Shown: positions 11,781 to 21,948 of the stretch, piece by piece
Position numbering within the stretch: position 1 is the first letter of the stretch
Layout of the letters: each line of letters begins with the position of its first letter
Source of the DNA: a virus
Direction: 5' to 3' (one strand)
IMG/VR virus record: IMGVR_UViG_3300020421_000112
Span: 1 to 27,751 of that record
Length of the DNA stretch: 27,751 nucleotides
The notes under the pieces: model-generated
Database searches by the model: none
The model's input: the letters and a program-made list of their open reading frames with translations, nothing else
Told to the model about the DNA's origin: nothing
Translations under genes and position numbers: made by a program

Positions 11781-13690
11781 TGGCTCTAACTCAATTTACC
11801 AATCTGAATTTTGAGGACATCAAGAGGTCCATCAAAGACTATCTGAGGGAGAACAGTAACTTCACAGATATGGACTTTGAGGGGTCTAACCTCAGTATCC
11901 TAATCAATATTTTAGCCTATAATGCTTATAGCACCGCCTATAACACCAACATGGCGGTCAATGAAACTTTCATTGATTCGGCAACCCTGAGGGAGAACGT
12001 TGTATCCCTAGCACGAAACATTGGATATGTTCCTCGTTCAGCAAGAGCAGCGCGTGCTCTGGTTTCTATTGACCTTTCTAATCTAGCATCTGATACTGAG
12101 ACTGTAAGTATCCAACCTGGCATTGTTGCCAATGGTTCTACTAACGACACCAGTTTCTTGTTCTCCATTCCTGAGGAAATTACTTTTCCCGCAGACGACG
12201 GTGAAGCTGCGGCAAACTTTGAGATTTATCAAGGTCAATATATCAAGAATATTTTTACCGTAGATCAGTCACAACCCAATCAAAGGTTCGTGATCCCCAA
12301 CAACAATGTTGACACCTCTACGATCAAAGTCAAGATCAAGAATAGTGCCTCTGACAATACTAGCATTGATTACAACCTAGTTGACACTATTGTTGGGGTT
12401 ACTTCTACATCCAACATTTATTTGCTTCAAGAGACTTCTGACGAGAAGTATGAAGTCTTATTTGGCGATGATATCTTTGGTAAAAAGTTGTCATCCGGTA
12501 ATGTCATTGAAATTGGTTATATCAAGACCAATGGTAAGGTAGGTAATGGTGTAAAGCAGTTCAACTTCTCAGGCACCCTGAAAGATCAGGATGGTGCTAA
12601 TGAGTCTGGGTTCAGTGCTGCTCTAGTTGCCCTAGGACCGTCTCAGAACGGCGATGGCATCGAACCATTGGAGAGTGTCAAGTATTACGCTCCCCGCCTC
12701 TATGCGTCCCAATACAGGGCAGTGACGGCGAATGACTATGAAGCAATCCTCCCGGCAATTTTTCCTAACATTGAGTCGGTTAGTGCCTATGGTGGTGAGG
12801 AATTAGATCCTCCCCAGTTTGGTCGGGTTTACATTGCTGCTAAACCTAAAAATGGTTCTTTCTTGTCAAACTTGACTAAGAAGAATCTTTTGACTGAATT
12901 GAGGAGTTATTCTATTGCTGGAATTGTTCCTACGTTCATTGATCTCAAGTTCCTGTATGTTGAGATTGACTCATATGTTTACTACAACTCCAACTTTGTT
13001 GGAGATATTGACAACCTGAAAACTAATGTTATCAAAGCTCTTTCTACTTTTGGGTCTGGCAAGGAACTCAACAAATTCGGCGGCAGGTTCAAGTACAGTA
13101 AGATTCTATCTACGATTGACAATGTTGATACTTCTATCACTTCAAATATCACCCTAGTGAGAATGAGAAGGGATTTGATTGCCAAAGTCACGCAGTTTGC
13201 CCAGTATGAGATTTGTTTCCTCAATACCATGTATGCACCTGATGAGCAGTATAACATCCGGTCTACCGGATTTACTGCGTCTGGTGTTGTTGGAACTTGT
13301 TACTTCAGTGACCAAAAGGTGAGTGCAGACAAGGGTACGATCTTTATGTTCCAGATTCTTCAGGATGATAGCATCAAAGTTATCACTAAGAACCTTGGTC
13401 GAATTGATTATGCTAAAGGTGAGATTGTTCTTGATACCATCAACATAACATCCACTCTTGTGGGTGACAATATTATTGAGGTTGAGGCAATTCCTCAATC
13501 AAACGATGTTCTTGCAAAGAACGAACTGTACTTGCAGTTTGATGTCTCTAAGAGCAACTTCTTCATGAGAAAGGACAGTATTGCAACCGGTGCCAATACT
13601 TCTGGATCACAATTCATCCCACAGTCCAGTTACTTTGCTGACAAGAAGGTCCGTGGAACTGTTATAACTAGCACTGGTGCATCTAACTAG
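11780..13690 (+). CDS. 6: Baseplate wedge protein gp6 (636 aa)
   Basis: T4 gp6 (660 aa) forms the dimer ring joining the wedges. The N-terminus matches it closely in pattern: NFEDIKRSIKDYL, then DMDFEGSNLSILINILAYN (T4 DYDFEGSRLNVLCDLLAYN), then NETFIDSATLRENVVSLARN and IGYVPRSARAARA. The middle holds YEVLFGDDIFGKKL and the baseplate J-like region with YYAPRLYASQYRAVTANDYEAI (split here by its acidic turn). The C-terminal 150 residues after about position 490 are beta-rich. Length and order fit. It is coupled to gp25 and 17 bases from the next gene. Confidence 0.95.
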   Translation: MALTQFTNLNFEDIKRSIKDYLRENSNFTDMDFEGSNLSILINILAYNAYSTAYNTNMAVNETFIDSATLRENVVSLARNIGYVPRSARAARALVSIDLSNLASDTETVSIQPGIVANGSTNDTSFLFSIPEEITFPADDGEAAANFEIYQGQYIKNIFTVDQSQPNQRFVIPNNNVDTSTIKVKIKNSASDNTSIDYNLVDTIVGVTSTSNIYLLQETSDEKYEVLFGDDIFGKKLSSGNVIEIGYIKTNGKVGNGVKQFNFSGTLKDQDGANESGFSAALVALGPSQNGDGIEPLESVKYYAPRLYASQYRAVTANDYEAILPAIFPNIESVSAYGGEELDPPQFGRVYIAAKPKNGSFLSNLTKKNLLTELRSYSIAGIVPTFIDLKFLYVEIDSYVYYNSNFVGDIDNLKTNVIKALSTFGSGKELNKFGGRFKYSKILSTIDNVDTSITSNITLVRMRRDLIAKVTQFAQYEICFLNTMYAPDEQYNIRSTGFTASGVVGTCYFSDQKVSADKGTIFMFQILQDDSIKVITKNLGRIDYAKGEIVLDTINITSTLVGDNIIEVEAIPQSNDVLAKNELYLQFDVSKSNFFMRKDSIATGANTSGSQFIPQSSYFADKKVRGTVITSTGASN

Positions 13691-13707
13691 AAATAGTATC
13701 GGAATAA

Positions 13708-16700
13708 ATGATAGAGACCTCTCTTAGCCGAGTAAAAATACACGAGGTTGTTCAAAGTCAAATTCCTGCGTCTATAGATGCTGAGAATCCTGATTTTGGA
13801 GAGTTTCTAAAGCAGTATTATATCTCCCAGGAATTCCAAGGGGGACCGGTTGATATTGCTGAAAACCTGGTTGAATACAAGGGTCTCGACTTTCTCAACA
13901 ATGAAAACCTGATTGGTTTTACATCACTCACGTCTTATCGTGATGGTGGACAAAAAACCATTGAAGTTGTGTCAACAAAAGGTTGGCCTAATAGGTATGG
14001 TCTGCTAAAGATAAACGATGAGATCATTACCTATACTGGTATCACCACAAACTCTTTCATTGGTTGCACCCGTGGATTCAGTGGTATTGAAAATAATGCT
14101 AAAACCAACCAACCCGAGTATCTGACCTTCAGCACCAGTGGTGTAGGCACTCATGATACTGGTGCAAGGGTAGAAAATCTTAGTAATATTTTCTTGACCC
14201 AGTTCCTAAAGAAACTGAAAAAGCAGGTGCTCCCTGGTTTCTCGGAGCGTCCGTTGCACGGTAGAGTTGATCAATCCAACTTTATCCGTCAAGCAAAAGA
14301 TTTTTATCGTTCCAAAGGAACAGAAGAAGCATTCAAAATTCTGTTTGGTGCTTTGTATGGCGAACCGGTTGAAATGATTCAACCTGCCAAGTTTATGATT
14401 CGTCCGTCTTCGGCGGATTATGTTACTAATGATGTCATCATTGCTAAAGCTATTAGTGGTGATGGCCTGAAAATTGCTGGAGAATCTTTAGAGCAGAACA
14501 CTTCTCCCACTAAGACTGAAGGATCGATCTACAATGTCGAGTCTGTTATTGTTGGTCTCACAACATATTACAGCATTGCTATTTCCGAAAACACCACTTT
14601 TGGTGAGTTCCAACAAACAAACAAGACATTCACAACTATTCAGGCACCCCTTGGTGCTACTTCCATCTTTGTCGATTCTACCGTTGGTTTTAGCACTAGT
14701 GGCAATATCAAGGTAGATAATAGGGTCCTCACATACAATAACAAAAGTTATACTAAATTTGATCTTGATGTTGCCTGTCCGGTTGCTATTTCTATTGGGT
14801 CAACAGTAACTCAAGGAATCAATGCAAGGTCTTATGAGAATGGAGACTTGAACTTCCCAGTAGAACTGGAAATTGTTGGGTCACTTAGTAGTTTCAATGG
14901 AGAAGCAGTCAACCAACAGAAAGGCAGTGACATCAATGTCAAGACTCTGGGTGTAGAGCAGAATGATCGTCGCTGGTCTAGTTGGATCTACAATACCGCT
15001 GTATCTTACGGTATTCTAGAATTTACCGCAAACGGTTCCAACAACTACAATATCAAACTTGACACCGATCATGTTTTTATTGCTGGTGACCTAGTTGACA
15101 TCATTGATGTTGATAATGTCGTAATTCCTGGCACTATCACTGCTTCTATCTCTGATGATAGCATCACAGTTGCTTGTTCAACTCTCACCCCACAAAAACG
15201 ATATAAAATCCGTCGTAATCTGAAGGTCAACCAGCAAGTTATTGCTGACGTTCAGAATACTTATTCTGATCCAGACGATAATGTCTTTGTTGCATCAAAT
15301 AGCATTCCTAACTGGGCGATCAATCCTTCCAAGAGGGATCGTGCTTTCTTCACTCCAAACAGTGCCACTAATCTGATCGACATTAGCGATCACCATCTCT
15401 ATGATGGCGATCAAGTTGTTTATGAGAACGTTCTTGGCACTACACTGACCAACCTTACTCAGGGTGAGTCGTATTTTGTCAAGAGGATCAACGATAGTCA
15501 GATTGCTTTAGCATTTACTCCTGAGAACGTTCGTAGTGGTCAGTATATTGACGTATTCACCACAGCAGATATCGGTACATCCCAGTCTGGGTTATTGACT
15601 CCTACAATTTTCTACAACACCGACTTAGGTGCTCAGAAACTGCTGCGTAAATTCAACAAACCAGAATTTTCCCCGACTGGTCCAGTCAAAACTGTACAGG
15701 GCGGCGTTGGTCTGTTTGTCAACGGTGTTGAGATCTATTCATATAAAGCAACTGATAAGATTTTCTATGGTTCTCTGCAATCTGTCACTGTCCTGAATAG
15801 TGGTGGTGGATATGATGTCATCAATCCTCCCCGTCTATCGGTTGCACAGGCAGGACACACCGGAGTGGGTGCATCTTGCATTGCACAGATGAAAGGCACC
15901 TTACAGGAGGTCCTGGTGGACGATGACGACACCGTGGGACTTGACTACGAGGAAGTTCCTACAGTATCCATCCTTGGCGGCAACCATAAGGATGTTGTGG
16001 CACGGGCAAAGATGAAAACTGTGCCCAGAGTCATTGATTTTGACAGCACAACAACTGGTGGTGTGGTAAACACTTCAACAGATACCTTCCTGTTTGCCAA
16101 ACCTCATGGATTTATAAATGGTGAGGAAATTATCTATACCACGAATGGCACAAGCAATATTGGTATTGGTACGACACCAGGAACCCTTATTGATTCTGCA
16201 TCGTATTTTGTAAGAAGGATCAATGACTTCTCATTCCGTCTTTCTGAGACCAAAGCAAATTCTTTGGCAACGAATGTTGAGGTTATTATTCCTATCACCG
16301 GTAGTGGTGGAGGTATTCAAAGATTCACCTCTGTTAGGAGACGTAGTAGGATTGATGAGATCCTGATTGAAGGAACCGGTTCTTTCCATAATAGAGAAAT
16401 TACCACTATTGCTGGGATCAATACATTTACTAACAGCATTGAAATCAACAACCACGGATTCAACAGTGGCGATGTTGTTGTTTATAGTTCTGATATTGCA
16501 AACATTCAAGGGTTGACTGATGACAGTCAATACTTTGTGTCCAAAGTCTCTGATGACATTTTCCAACTGACTACGGACAAAGATAATCAAAATGTTATTG
16601 GATTGACCGGTCCTGGGTCGGGAACGCATACCTTCAAAGATCCTGCGATTCAGGTTCTTGTTAGTGGTCGTCAAGGCATTACAACTTCTAATACCACGGC

Positions 16701-19700
16701 AACTCCTATTGTACGAGGTTCTGTTCAGAACGTCTTTGTTACCGTTTCTGGTGATAACTTCGGTTCTACCGTAATCAATGATAACTTCAAACCAGAAGTC
16801 AACACGGTTATCGGCAAAGAAGCATTCTTGCAACCGTTCATTGTCAATGGTCGAGTAGATCAAATTATCATCAAGTCTGGTGGTAAAGACTTCTTCAGCA
16901 CCCCAGATATTGTCATCACTGGTGACGGTGTGGGTGCAAAGGCGAAAGCAGTTGTTTCTAATGGTCAGATTATTGCCATTGAGATGATTGAAAAGGGTGG
17001 TAACTACACCCAGTCTCAAACTACTGTTGCAGCAAAGACTCCTGGTGGTCATGCAATCTACTCTGCTAATCTGAATGAGTGGACTATCAACCAGGTGAAT
17101 CGGTATGCACGTTTTGGTGATGTATCTACGGATGATGGTTATTACGAAGTTGCCAAGGACAGCAATCTTGGCAACCCTTACGTAAATTACTATGCACCAC
17201 GTAACCTGAGGAATTATCTCCAAGATCTTGGCGGTGACCACTCACCCATCCTCGGTTGGGCGTATGACGGTAACCCCATCTATGGACCCGTAGGATTCAA
17301 GAATCCCAACGGTAGCGGTCTTCTTGAATATATGAAATCAAGTTATGTGAAATTGTCTGGTCAGCGTACTAACGGTCCTAGTATCGTAAACTATCCTGCT
17401 GGATTCTTTGTTGAGGACTACACATACAGACCTGGTTTTGGTGACCTTGATGAACATAATGGTAGATTCACTGTCACTCCGGATTATCCAAACGGGGTGT
17501 ATGCATACTTTACTACGGTAACTAGTAACCAAATTTCTAATTCTGGAAGTCCTTTCAACAATGGTAGAGAACCTATTTTCCCATATGTTGTGGGGGATTC
17601 TTATAGATCTCAACCAGAGGTATTGAATCTAGAATTCGGATTTGACCAAAAGCATGATCCCTTGAAGTACAACCTGGTCAGGAATACCAGAAACTATAAC
17701 ATCAATTCATATGATTTCGTCTCAAACTCTCAGAAAAATACATTCGTCCAATCCCGAATCGTTTCGACAAACAGTGGTGGAATTACTTCACTGGATATTA
17801 TTGATGGCGGTAATGAGTACGGTGTTGGTGACAACGTGGTATTTGATAACAGTGAAACCAGCGGATTTGGCGCAATCGCCCACGTTTCAAAAATTAGTGG
17901 TCCGATCATTAGCTCTTTCACATCGACTGTAATCAGTTATCCTGATACTAAGTTTGTATATACCGGTGGCAGTGTCACTGGTATTACCACTGTTCCTCAT
18001 AACCTAGTTACTGGAACTTCACTTAGGGTAGATGATGTCTCTTCTACCCTGCATGACGAACTTGAAGGTCGTCATACTATTACGGTAAGTTCTGTCAAGT
18101 CTGGTCTGTCTACCGCAATCAATGCCCTTGGTGTCAATGGTGGTATTACTACCAGTGTCAAGATCAGTGATGATCCAACTAAGTTTGAAATTGATGATAT
18201 CATCCGTATCAATAGTGAGCAGTTCCGTGTTTATAGAATTGATACTGCAAGAAATGAACTTGACCTTCTGCGTGCACAAAATGGCACTGCTGGTGTCGCT
18301 CATACTAACGGTTCACGTATTGATCGTCTTGAGCGTAAGTTCACCTTCGGTCTTCCAAGTTGCGACCCCACCCCACTAGACGAACGTGTCTACTTTGATG
18401 CTACCTCCCAGTTGGGTATTGGTGCATCTATTGGTCAAGGAGAAACTCACACTATCACTAACCAAAGAATCCTAGGCACTGGTGGTAGTCGTGCTATCCC
18501 CAAGGGTACTATTTTCCTACCCAACCATCCGTTCAAGAACGGTGAAAAGATTACTTACAACTATGATGACGGCACTGCCATCCAGTATCTGACTGCTGGT
18601 GTTGGCACTGCTTCTGGTTGGTCTGCTTCTTTGCCAGAAACCCTATTCGTTCAGGTTATCGACAACAGCATTGTTGGTGTTGTCACCATGCAGAACCAGA
18701 TCAATTCTCCCAATAGTCGGGCACTTTTCTACAGCAACATTGGTGTTGGCAATACTCACTCCTTCAAAACAGTTAGAGGAGAAATCACTGGCGCAATTCA
18801 GATTACTAATGTAACTGCTACAACCAAGAATCCCCACACTATGCGTCCTGGGGATGAAATTGATATGAACATTGTTTCTATGGGAACTAGTTCTATCGTT
18901 CTTACATACAATCCCGGCAACAGGTTTGTGAGTATTGGCAATTCAGCAAATCCCAAAGTCACCGTTGTTGACGGAGACCTGCTTGAGTTTGACATGGCAG
19001 ATTCGTCTTTGTCAAATACTAAACTCGGATTCTATCTAGATTCAACGTATCAGAAGTCTTTTGTTGGTTCCGGCAAATCTACTATTGAAGTTAGTTACAG
19101 TGGTGTCCCTGGTTCTAGTGGTGCTACGGCATCTGTGCACTTCACCCCAGAAGTTCCTAGAACTCTATTCTACAAGTTAGAATCACTTGATACTTCTAAG
19201 ATTATTGAAGTCAATGACTCCGTTGAAGATTACGGTAAGATTGTAGTCACACAAAGTGATTTCACGACTAAATCATCTATTAGTTCTGTTACTAGCGACA
19301 CATTCAAGTTCAACATTTTTGAGAACCCGGAACGTGTTGGTTATACTTCAGTAACAGCAGATATCAATTATACCACGACTTCTTCTACTGAGAAGGGTCC
19401 AATCGCTGATCTGCTCTTGGTTTCTAAGGGTACTCGTTATAAGGATCTTCCGCAAGTAACTGTTGGGTCAACAACTGGTACGTCTGCACTGCTACGTGCT
19501 TCTGGTTCAAACATTGGCAAGTTGGATACTGTAGAAATAATCCAGTCTGGTTATGATTACCCATCAGATAGGACTCTGCGTCCAGAAGCAGAGATGCCTC
19601 AGGTCCTCTTCCTAAAGGACAACTTCACCGTCTCTAACGTTGCTATTACCAGCACCGGTAAGAAATATCTGACTGGTCCAGACTTGGTAATCTATAATAC

Positions 19701-21948
19701 GAAGAAAAATGAAGTCAATGCTGGTACTGAATTCAAAGTAGATCTTCTTGGTTCTAGTGTATCTAATGTTCGCATTGTCCAGGGAGGTAACAACCTGAGC
19801 AGCGGTGACAATAAACTGGTTGCTATCAACAACAGCAATGGAGTTGGTATTGTAACTGTCACATATAGTGCTCCTAATGTCACTATAACTCTGAAGACTC
19901 CAGAGACTGGATTTGATGCAACTAACATGCCATTCGCAGTTGGCGATAAAGTTTTCGTCGAGAACGTTGGTGTGTCATCCGGCCATGGATATAACTCATC
20001 CACATTTGGATTTGATACCTTTACTCTAACAGCAGTCAATCCGGCTGTTGGTCTTATCAACAAAGCAACGATTACCTATGAAGTCCCCGTTGATCCTGGC
20101 GTCTATGATCTGGGAACCTTTGGCACTGTCAGTAACGATGAGGACATCGCCAAGTTTGATGTGACTCTTGATGAAGGTAGATTCTTCAAAGGTGAGCGAA
20201 TTATCAATATGCGTAATTCTGAGACATCTAGAATTGTCTCGGGCGAAGGTAAAGTACGAAATGTTATTCGTGTCAACAATGTTGACGAATTCCAAGTTGG
20301 AGACAGCATTACTGCTGAACTCTCTGGTTCAGGCGGAACTATCGAAAGGATAGAAACTTTCAAAGGAAACTTTGATGTTGGTGTTGTATTCAAGAAGCGT
20401 TTTGGATGGGAAAATGATATTGGACAACTGTCTAACTTCTATCAACGCATCCAAGACAGCGATTACTATCAATCGTTTGCATACTCCCTGAAGAGTAACG
20501 TTGGAATTGCTTCTTGGAGTGAACCAGTTGATGCACTGGCACATATTGCCGGATTCAAAAAGCATTCAGACATGCTGATTCCGTCGCAACCCACTGGTGT
20601 TGGTAAAACCTCCACTACTGGCGTTGGCGTAGGAACCATCTCCAAGTCTGTGGTTCTGATTGACAGCGAAGACTCCCTGTCCAATATCCATAACTTCGAC
20701 TTGGTTTATGAGGAACCAAATGCAACCAACACTGTAAGTGACAAGATTATTTTCAATGCACAACGTTTTGGTTCTTCTCTGATCTGTAAGTCTAACCGCG
20801 TTTTGGAGATTGATGACATCAGTCCCCAGTTCTATGATGATCCTAACCTCATCCGAACAGTTGCTATTGACTCTTTTGACACCACTTCTGCCAACAGTCC
20901 TGTTGGTGTCAAGTATTATGCTCAGATTGTTCTAGATTCTTCTCTGGGAATTTCCTACAATGCTACTCAGTATTGTGAGTTTGCTGTATTCACAGACGGA
21001 ACTGACGCATATATCAACCAGTATTCTGATCTGTCAGATGCATTTGACTTGGGTGAGTTTATTGTAAATCAAAACGGAAATATTGTTGAGGTTTCTTTTG
21101 AACCCTACAACAACACTTTCACTTACGACATCACGTTCTATAAAGAAGCAGTTCTCAAATCTCTTGGTGTAGGAAGCACTTCTTATGCCAACATCGAGAA
21201 GATTGGTATTGCTTCTGCTTTCTCTGCAACTGGTTCCCCCGCAACACATACTATTCTGGATATTGATGCTTCTGACTTCAAGTCAGGAACAATTTTAGTT
21301 GTTCACTCTAGCAACACTGAAACTGATCTTGAGGAATATAACTTCTTGGCAGATGGCACTGGTGGAGTCCTGTTCTCAGATTATGGAAACATGAATTCTG
21401 GTAGCACCTTGGGAGATTTTGATGTTGTTCAAAATAGCGGAGTTCTCAAACTCCAATATACTCCCGCAGCAAACCAGGCAGTTACCATTAGAACTTTGAC
21501 CACCTCTGTTGGTGTTGCTACCACTGCTGGACTGAATGTTTCGGAGATTCCTAAACTTGAGGTGGGTGATGCTGAGTTGAATGCCACTCGCACAGAGATT
21601 GCTGCTACTGGCACTCCTTCCGCAGTTATTGTTTCTTCTAAGGATTACACTAACTACACCTCTGCGAAGTATTTGATCCAAGTGCATAACACCAGTGATG
21701 ATGAATACTCCGTGTTCAACGTATCCGCAAATGCGTTTGCTGGATATTCAAATTATAACGTATACAATAACCTGTCTAACGCTACCCAACAGAAGCGTGA
21801 TATTCGAGCCATAGATATAAACATCAGTGGCAATAATATGCGTTTGAGGTTTACGCCACTAGCAAGCAAGGACTATGTTGTCCGGGTTTCTGAAATCCGA
21901 ATTGACAAACCCGATAACGTCGCAAACGACACAACCATAACACTCTAA
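13708..21948 (+). CDS. 7: Giant gp7-like baseplate wedge protein with YHYH domain (2746 aa)
   Basis: It sits where T4 has gp7 and carries two blocks resembling T4 gp7: FIRQAKDFYRSKGTEEAF followed by KILFGALYGEPVEM (192-223), like T4 FYSTKGIEASYKFLFKVLYNEEVEI, and SDYYQSFAYSLKSN plus W and HIAGF (2251-2283), like T4 YYVMKIKSN..W..FVHPVGF. In T4 they are roughly a hundred residues apart; here about 2030. The insert holds beta-rich repeats (HGF..GD.V.Y, FVR.IND, G.GTH.F), SGG.Y..P.V modules and a YHYH domain at about 1120-1275 (HSPILGWAYDGNPIYGP and LDEHNGRF). The C-terminal 450 residues contain further beta-rich units. No frameshift is seen. The gp7 assignment rests on position and these blocks; it is large even for the family. 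Confidence 0.82.
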   Translation: MIETSLSRVKIHEVVQSQIPASIDAENPDFGEFLKQYYISQEFQGGPVDIAENLVEYKGLDFLNNENLIGFTSLTSYRDGGQKTIEVVSTKGWPNRYGLLKINDEIITYTGITTNSFIGCTRGFSGIENNAKTNQPEYLTFSTSGVGTHDTGARVENLSNIFLTQFLKKLKKQVLPGFSERPLHGRVDQSNFIRQAKDFYRSKGTEEAFKILFGALYGEPVEMIQPAKFMIRPSSADYVTNDVIIAKAISGDGLKIAGESLEQNTSPTKTEGSIYNVESVIVGLTTYYSIAISENTTFGEFQQTNKTFTTIQAPLGATSIFVDSTVGFSTSGNIKVDNRVLTYNNKSYTKFDLDVACPVAISIGSTVTQGINARSYENGDLNFPVELEIVGSLSSFNGEAVNQQKGSDINVKTLGVEQNDRRWSSWIYNTAVSYGILEFTANGSNNYNIKLDTDHVFIAGDLVDIIDVDNVVIPGTITASISDDSITVACSTLTPQKRYKIRRNLKVNQQVIADVQNTYSDPDDNVFVASNSIPNWAINPSKRDRAFFTPNSATNLIDISDHHLYDGDQVVYENVLGTTLTNLTQGESYFVKRINDSQIALAFTPENVRSGQYIDVFTTADIGTSQSGLLTPTIFYNTDLGAQKLLRKFNKPEFSPTGPVKTVQGGVGLFVNGVEIYSYKATDKIFYGSLQSVTVLNSGGGYDVINPPRLSVAQAGHTGVGASCIAQMKGTLQEVLVDDDDTVGLDYEEVPTVSILGGNHKDVVARAKMKTVPRVIDFDSTTTGGVVNTSTDTFLFAKPHGFINGEEIIYTTNGTSNIGIGTTPGTLIDSASYFVRRINDFSFRLSETKANSLATNVEVIIPITGSGGGIQRFTSVRRRSRIDEILIEGTGSFHNREITTIAGINTFTNSIEINNHGFNSGDVVVYSSDIANIQGLTDDSQYFVSKVSDDIFQLTTDKDNQNVIGLTGPGSGTHTFKDPAIQVLVSGRQGITTSNTTATPIVRGSVQNVFVTVSGDNFGSTVINDNFKPEVNTVIGKEAFLQPFIVNGRVDQIIIKSGGKDFFSTPDIVITGDGVGAKAKAVVSNGQIIAIEMIEKGGNYTQSQTTVAAKTPGGHAIYSANLNEWTINQVNRYARFGDVSTDDGYYEVAKDSNLGNPYVNYYAPRNLRNYLQDLGGDHSPILGWAYDGNPIYGPVGFKNPNGSGLLEYMKSSYVKLSGQRTNGPSIVNYPAGFFVEDYTYRPGFGDLDEHNGRFTVTPDYPNGVYAYFTTVTSNQISNSGSPFNNGREPIFPYVVGDSYRSQPEVLNLEFGFDQKHDPLKYNLVRNTRNYNINSYDFVSNSQKNTFVQSRIVSTNSGGITSLDIIDGGNEYGVGDNVVFDNSETSGFGAIAHVSKISGPIISSFTSTVISYPDTKFVYTGGSVTGITTVPHNLVTGTSLRVDDVSSTLHDELEGRHTITVSSVKSGLSTAINALGVNGGITTSVKISDDPTKFEIDDIIRINSEQFRVYRIDTARNELDLLRAQNGTAGVAHTNGSRIDRLERKFTFGLPSCDPTPLDERVYFDATSQLGIGASIGQGETHTITNQRILGTGGSRAIPKGTIFLPNHPFKNGEKITYNYDDGTAIQYLTAGVGTASGWSASLPETLFVQVIDNSIVGVVTMQNQINSPNSRALFYSNIGVGNTHSFKTVRGEITGAIQITNVTATTKNPHTMRPGDEIDMNIVSMGTSSIVLTYNPGNRFVSIGNSANPKVTVVDGDLLEFDMADSSLSNTKLGFYLDSTYQKSFVGSGKSTIEVSYSGVPGSSGATASVHFTPEVPRTLFYKLESLDTSKIIEVNDSVEDYGKIVVTQSDFTTKSSISSVTSDTFKFNIFENPERVGYTSVTADINYTTTSSTEKGPIADLLLVSKGTRYKDLPQVTVGSTTGTSALLRASGSNIGKLDTVEIIQSGYDYPSDRTLRPEAEMPQVLFLKDNFTVSNVAITSTGKKYLTGPDLVIYNTKKNEVNAGTEFKVDLLGSSVSNVRIVQGGNNLSSGDNKLVAINNSNGVGIVTVTYSAPNVTITLKTPETGFDATNMPFAVGDKVFVENVGVSSGHGYNSSTFGFDTFTLTAVNPAVGLINKATITYEVPVDPGVYDLGTFGTVSNDEDIAKFDVTLDEGRFFKGERIINMRNSETSRIVSGEGKVRNVIRVNNVDEFQVGDSITAELSGSGGTIERIETFKGNFDVGVVFKKRFGWENDIGQLSNFYQRIQDSDYYQSFAYSLKSNVGIASWSEPVDALAHIAGFKKHSDMLIPSQPTGVGKTSTTGVGVGTISKSVVLIDSEDSLSNIHNFDLVYEEPNATNTVSDKIIFNAQRFGSSLICKSNRVLEIDDISPQFYDDPNLIRTVAIDSFDTTSANSPVGVKYYAQIVLDSSLGISYNATQYCEFAVFTDGTDAYINQYSDLSDAFDLGEFIVNQNGNIVEVSFEPYNNTFTYDITFYKEAVLKSLGVGSTSYANIEKIGIASAFSATGSPATHTILDIDASDFKSGTILVVHSSNTETDLEEYNFLADGTGGVLFSDYGNMNSGSTLGDFDVVQNSGVLKLQYTPAANQAVTIRTLTTSVGVATTAGLNVSEIPKLEVGDAELNATRTEIAATGTPSAVIVSSKDYTNYTSAKYLIQVHNTSDDEYSVFNVSANAFAGYSNYNVYNNLSNATQQKRDIRAIDINISGNNMRLRFTPLASKDYVVRVSEIRIDKPDNVANDTTITL

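Noticed and set aside
16231-17241. Minus-strand open frame of 336 codons inside the giant gene
   Set aside because: It is antisense to a continuous, motif-bearing frame; its product is low-complexity in style (many R, N, T, S) and has no recognisable domain. A shadow of codon bias in the + strand gene.
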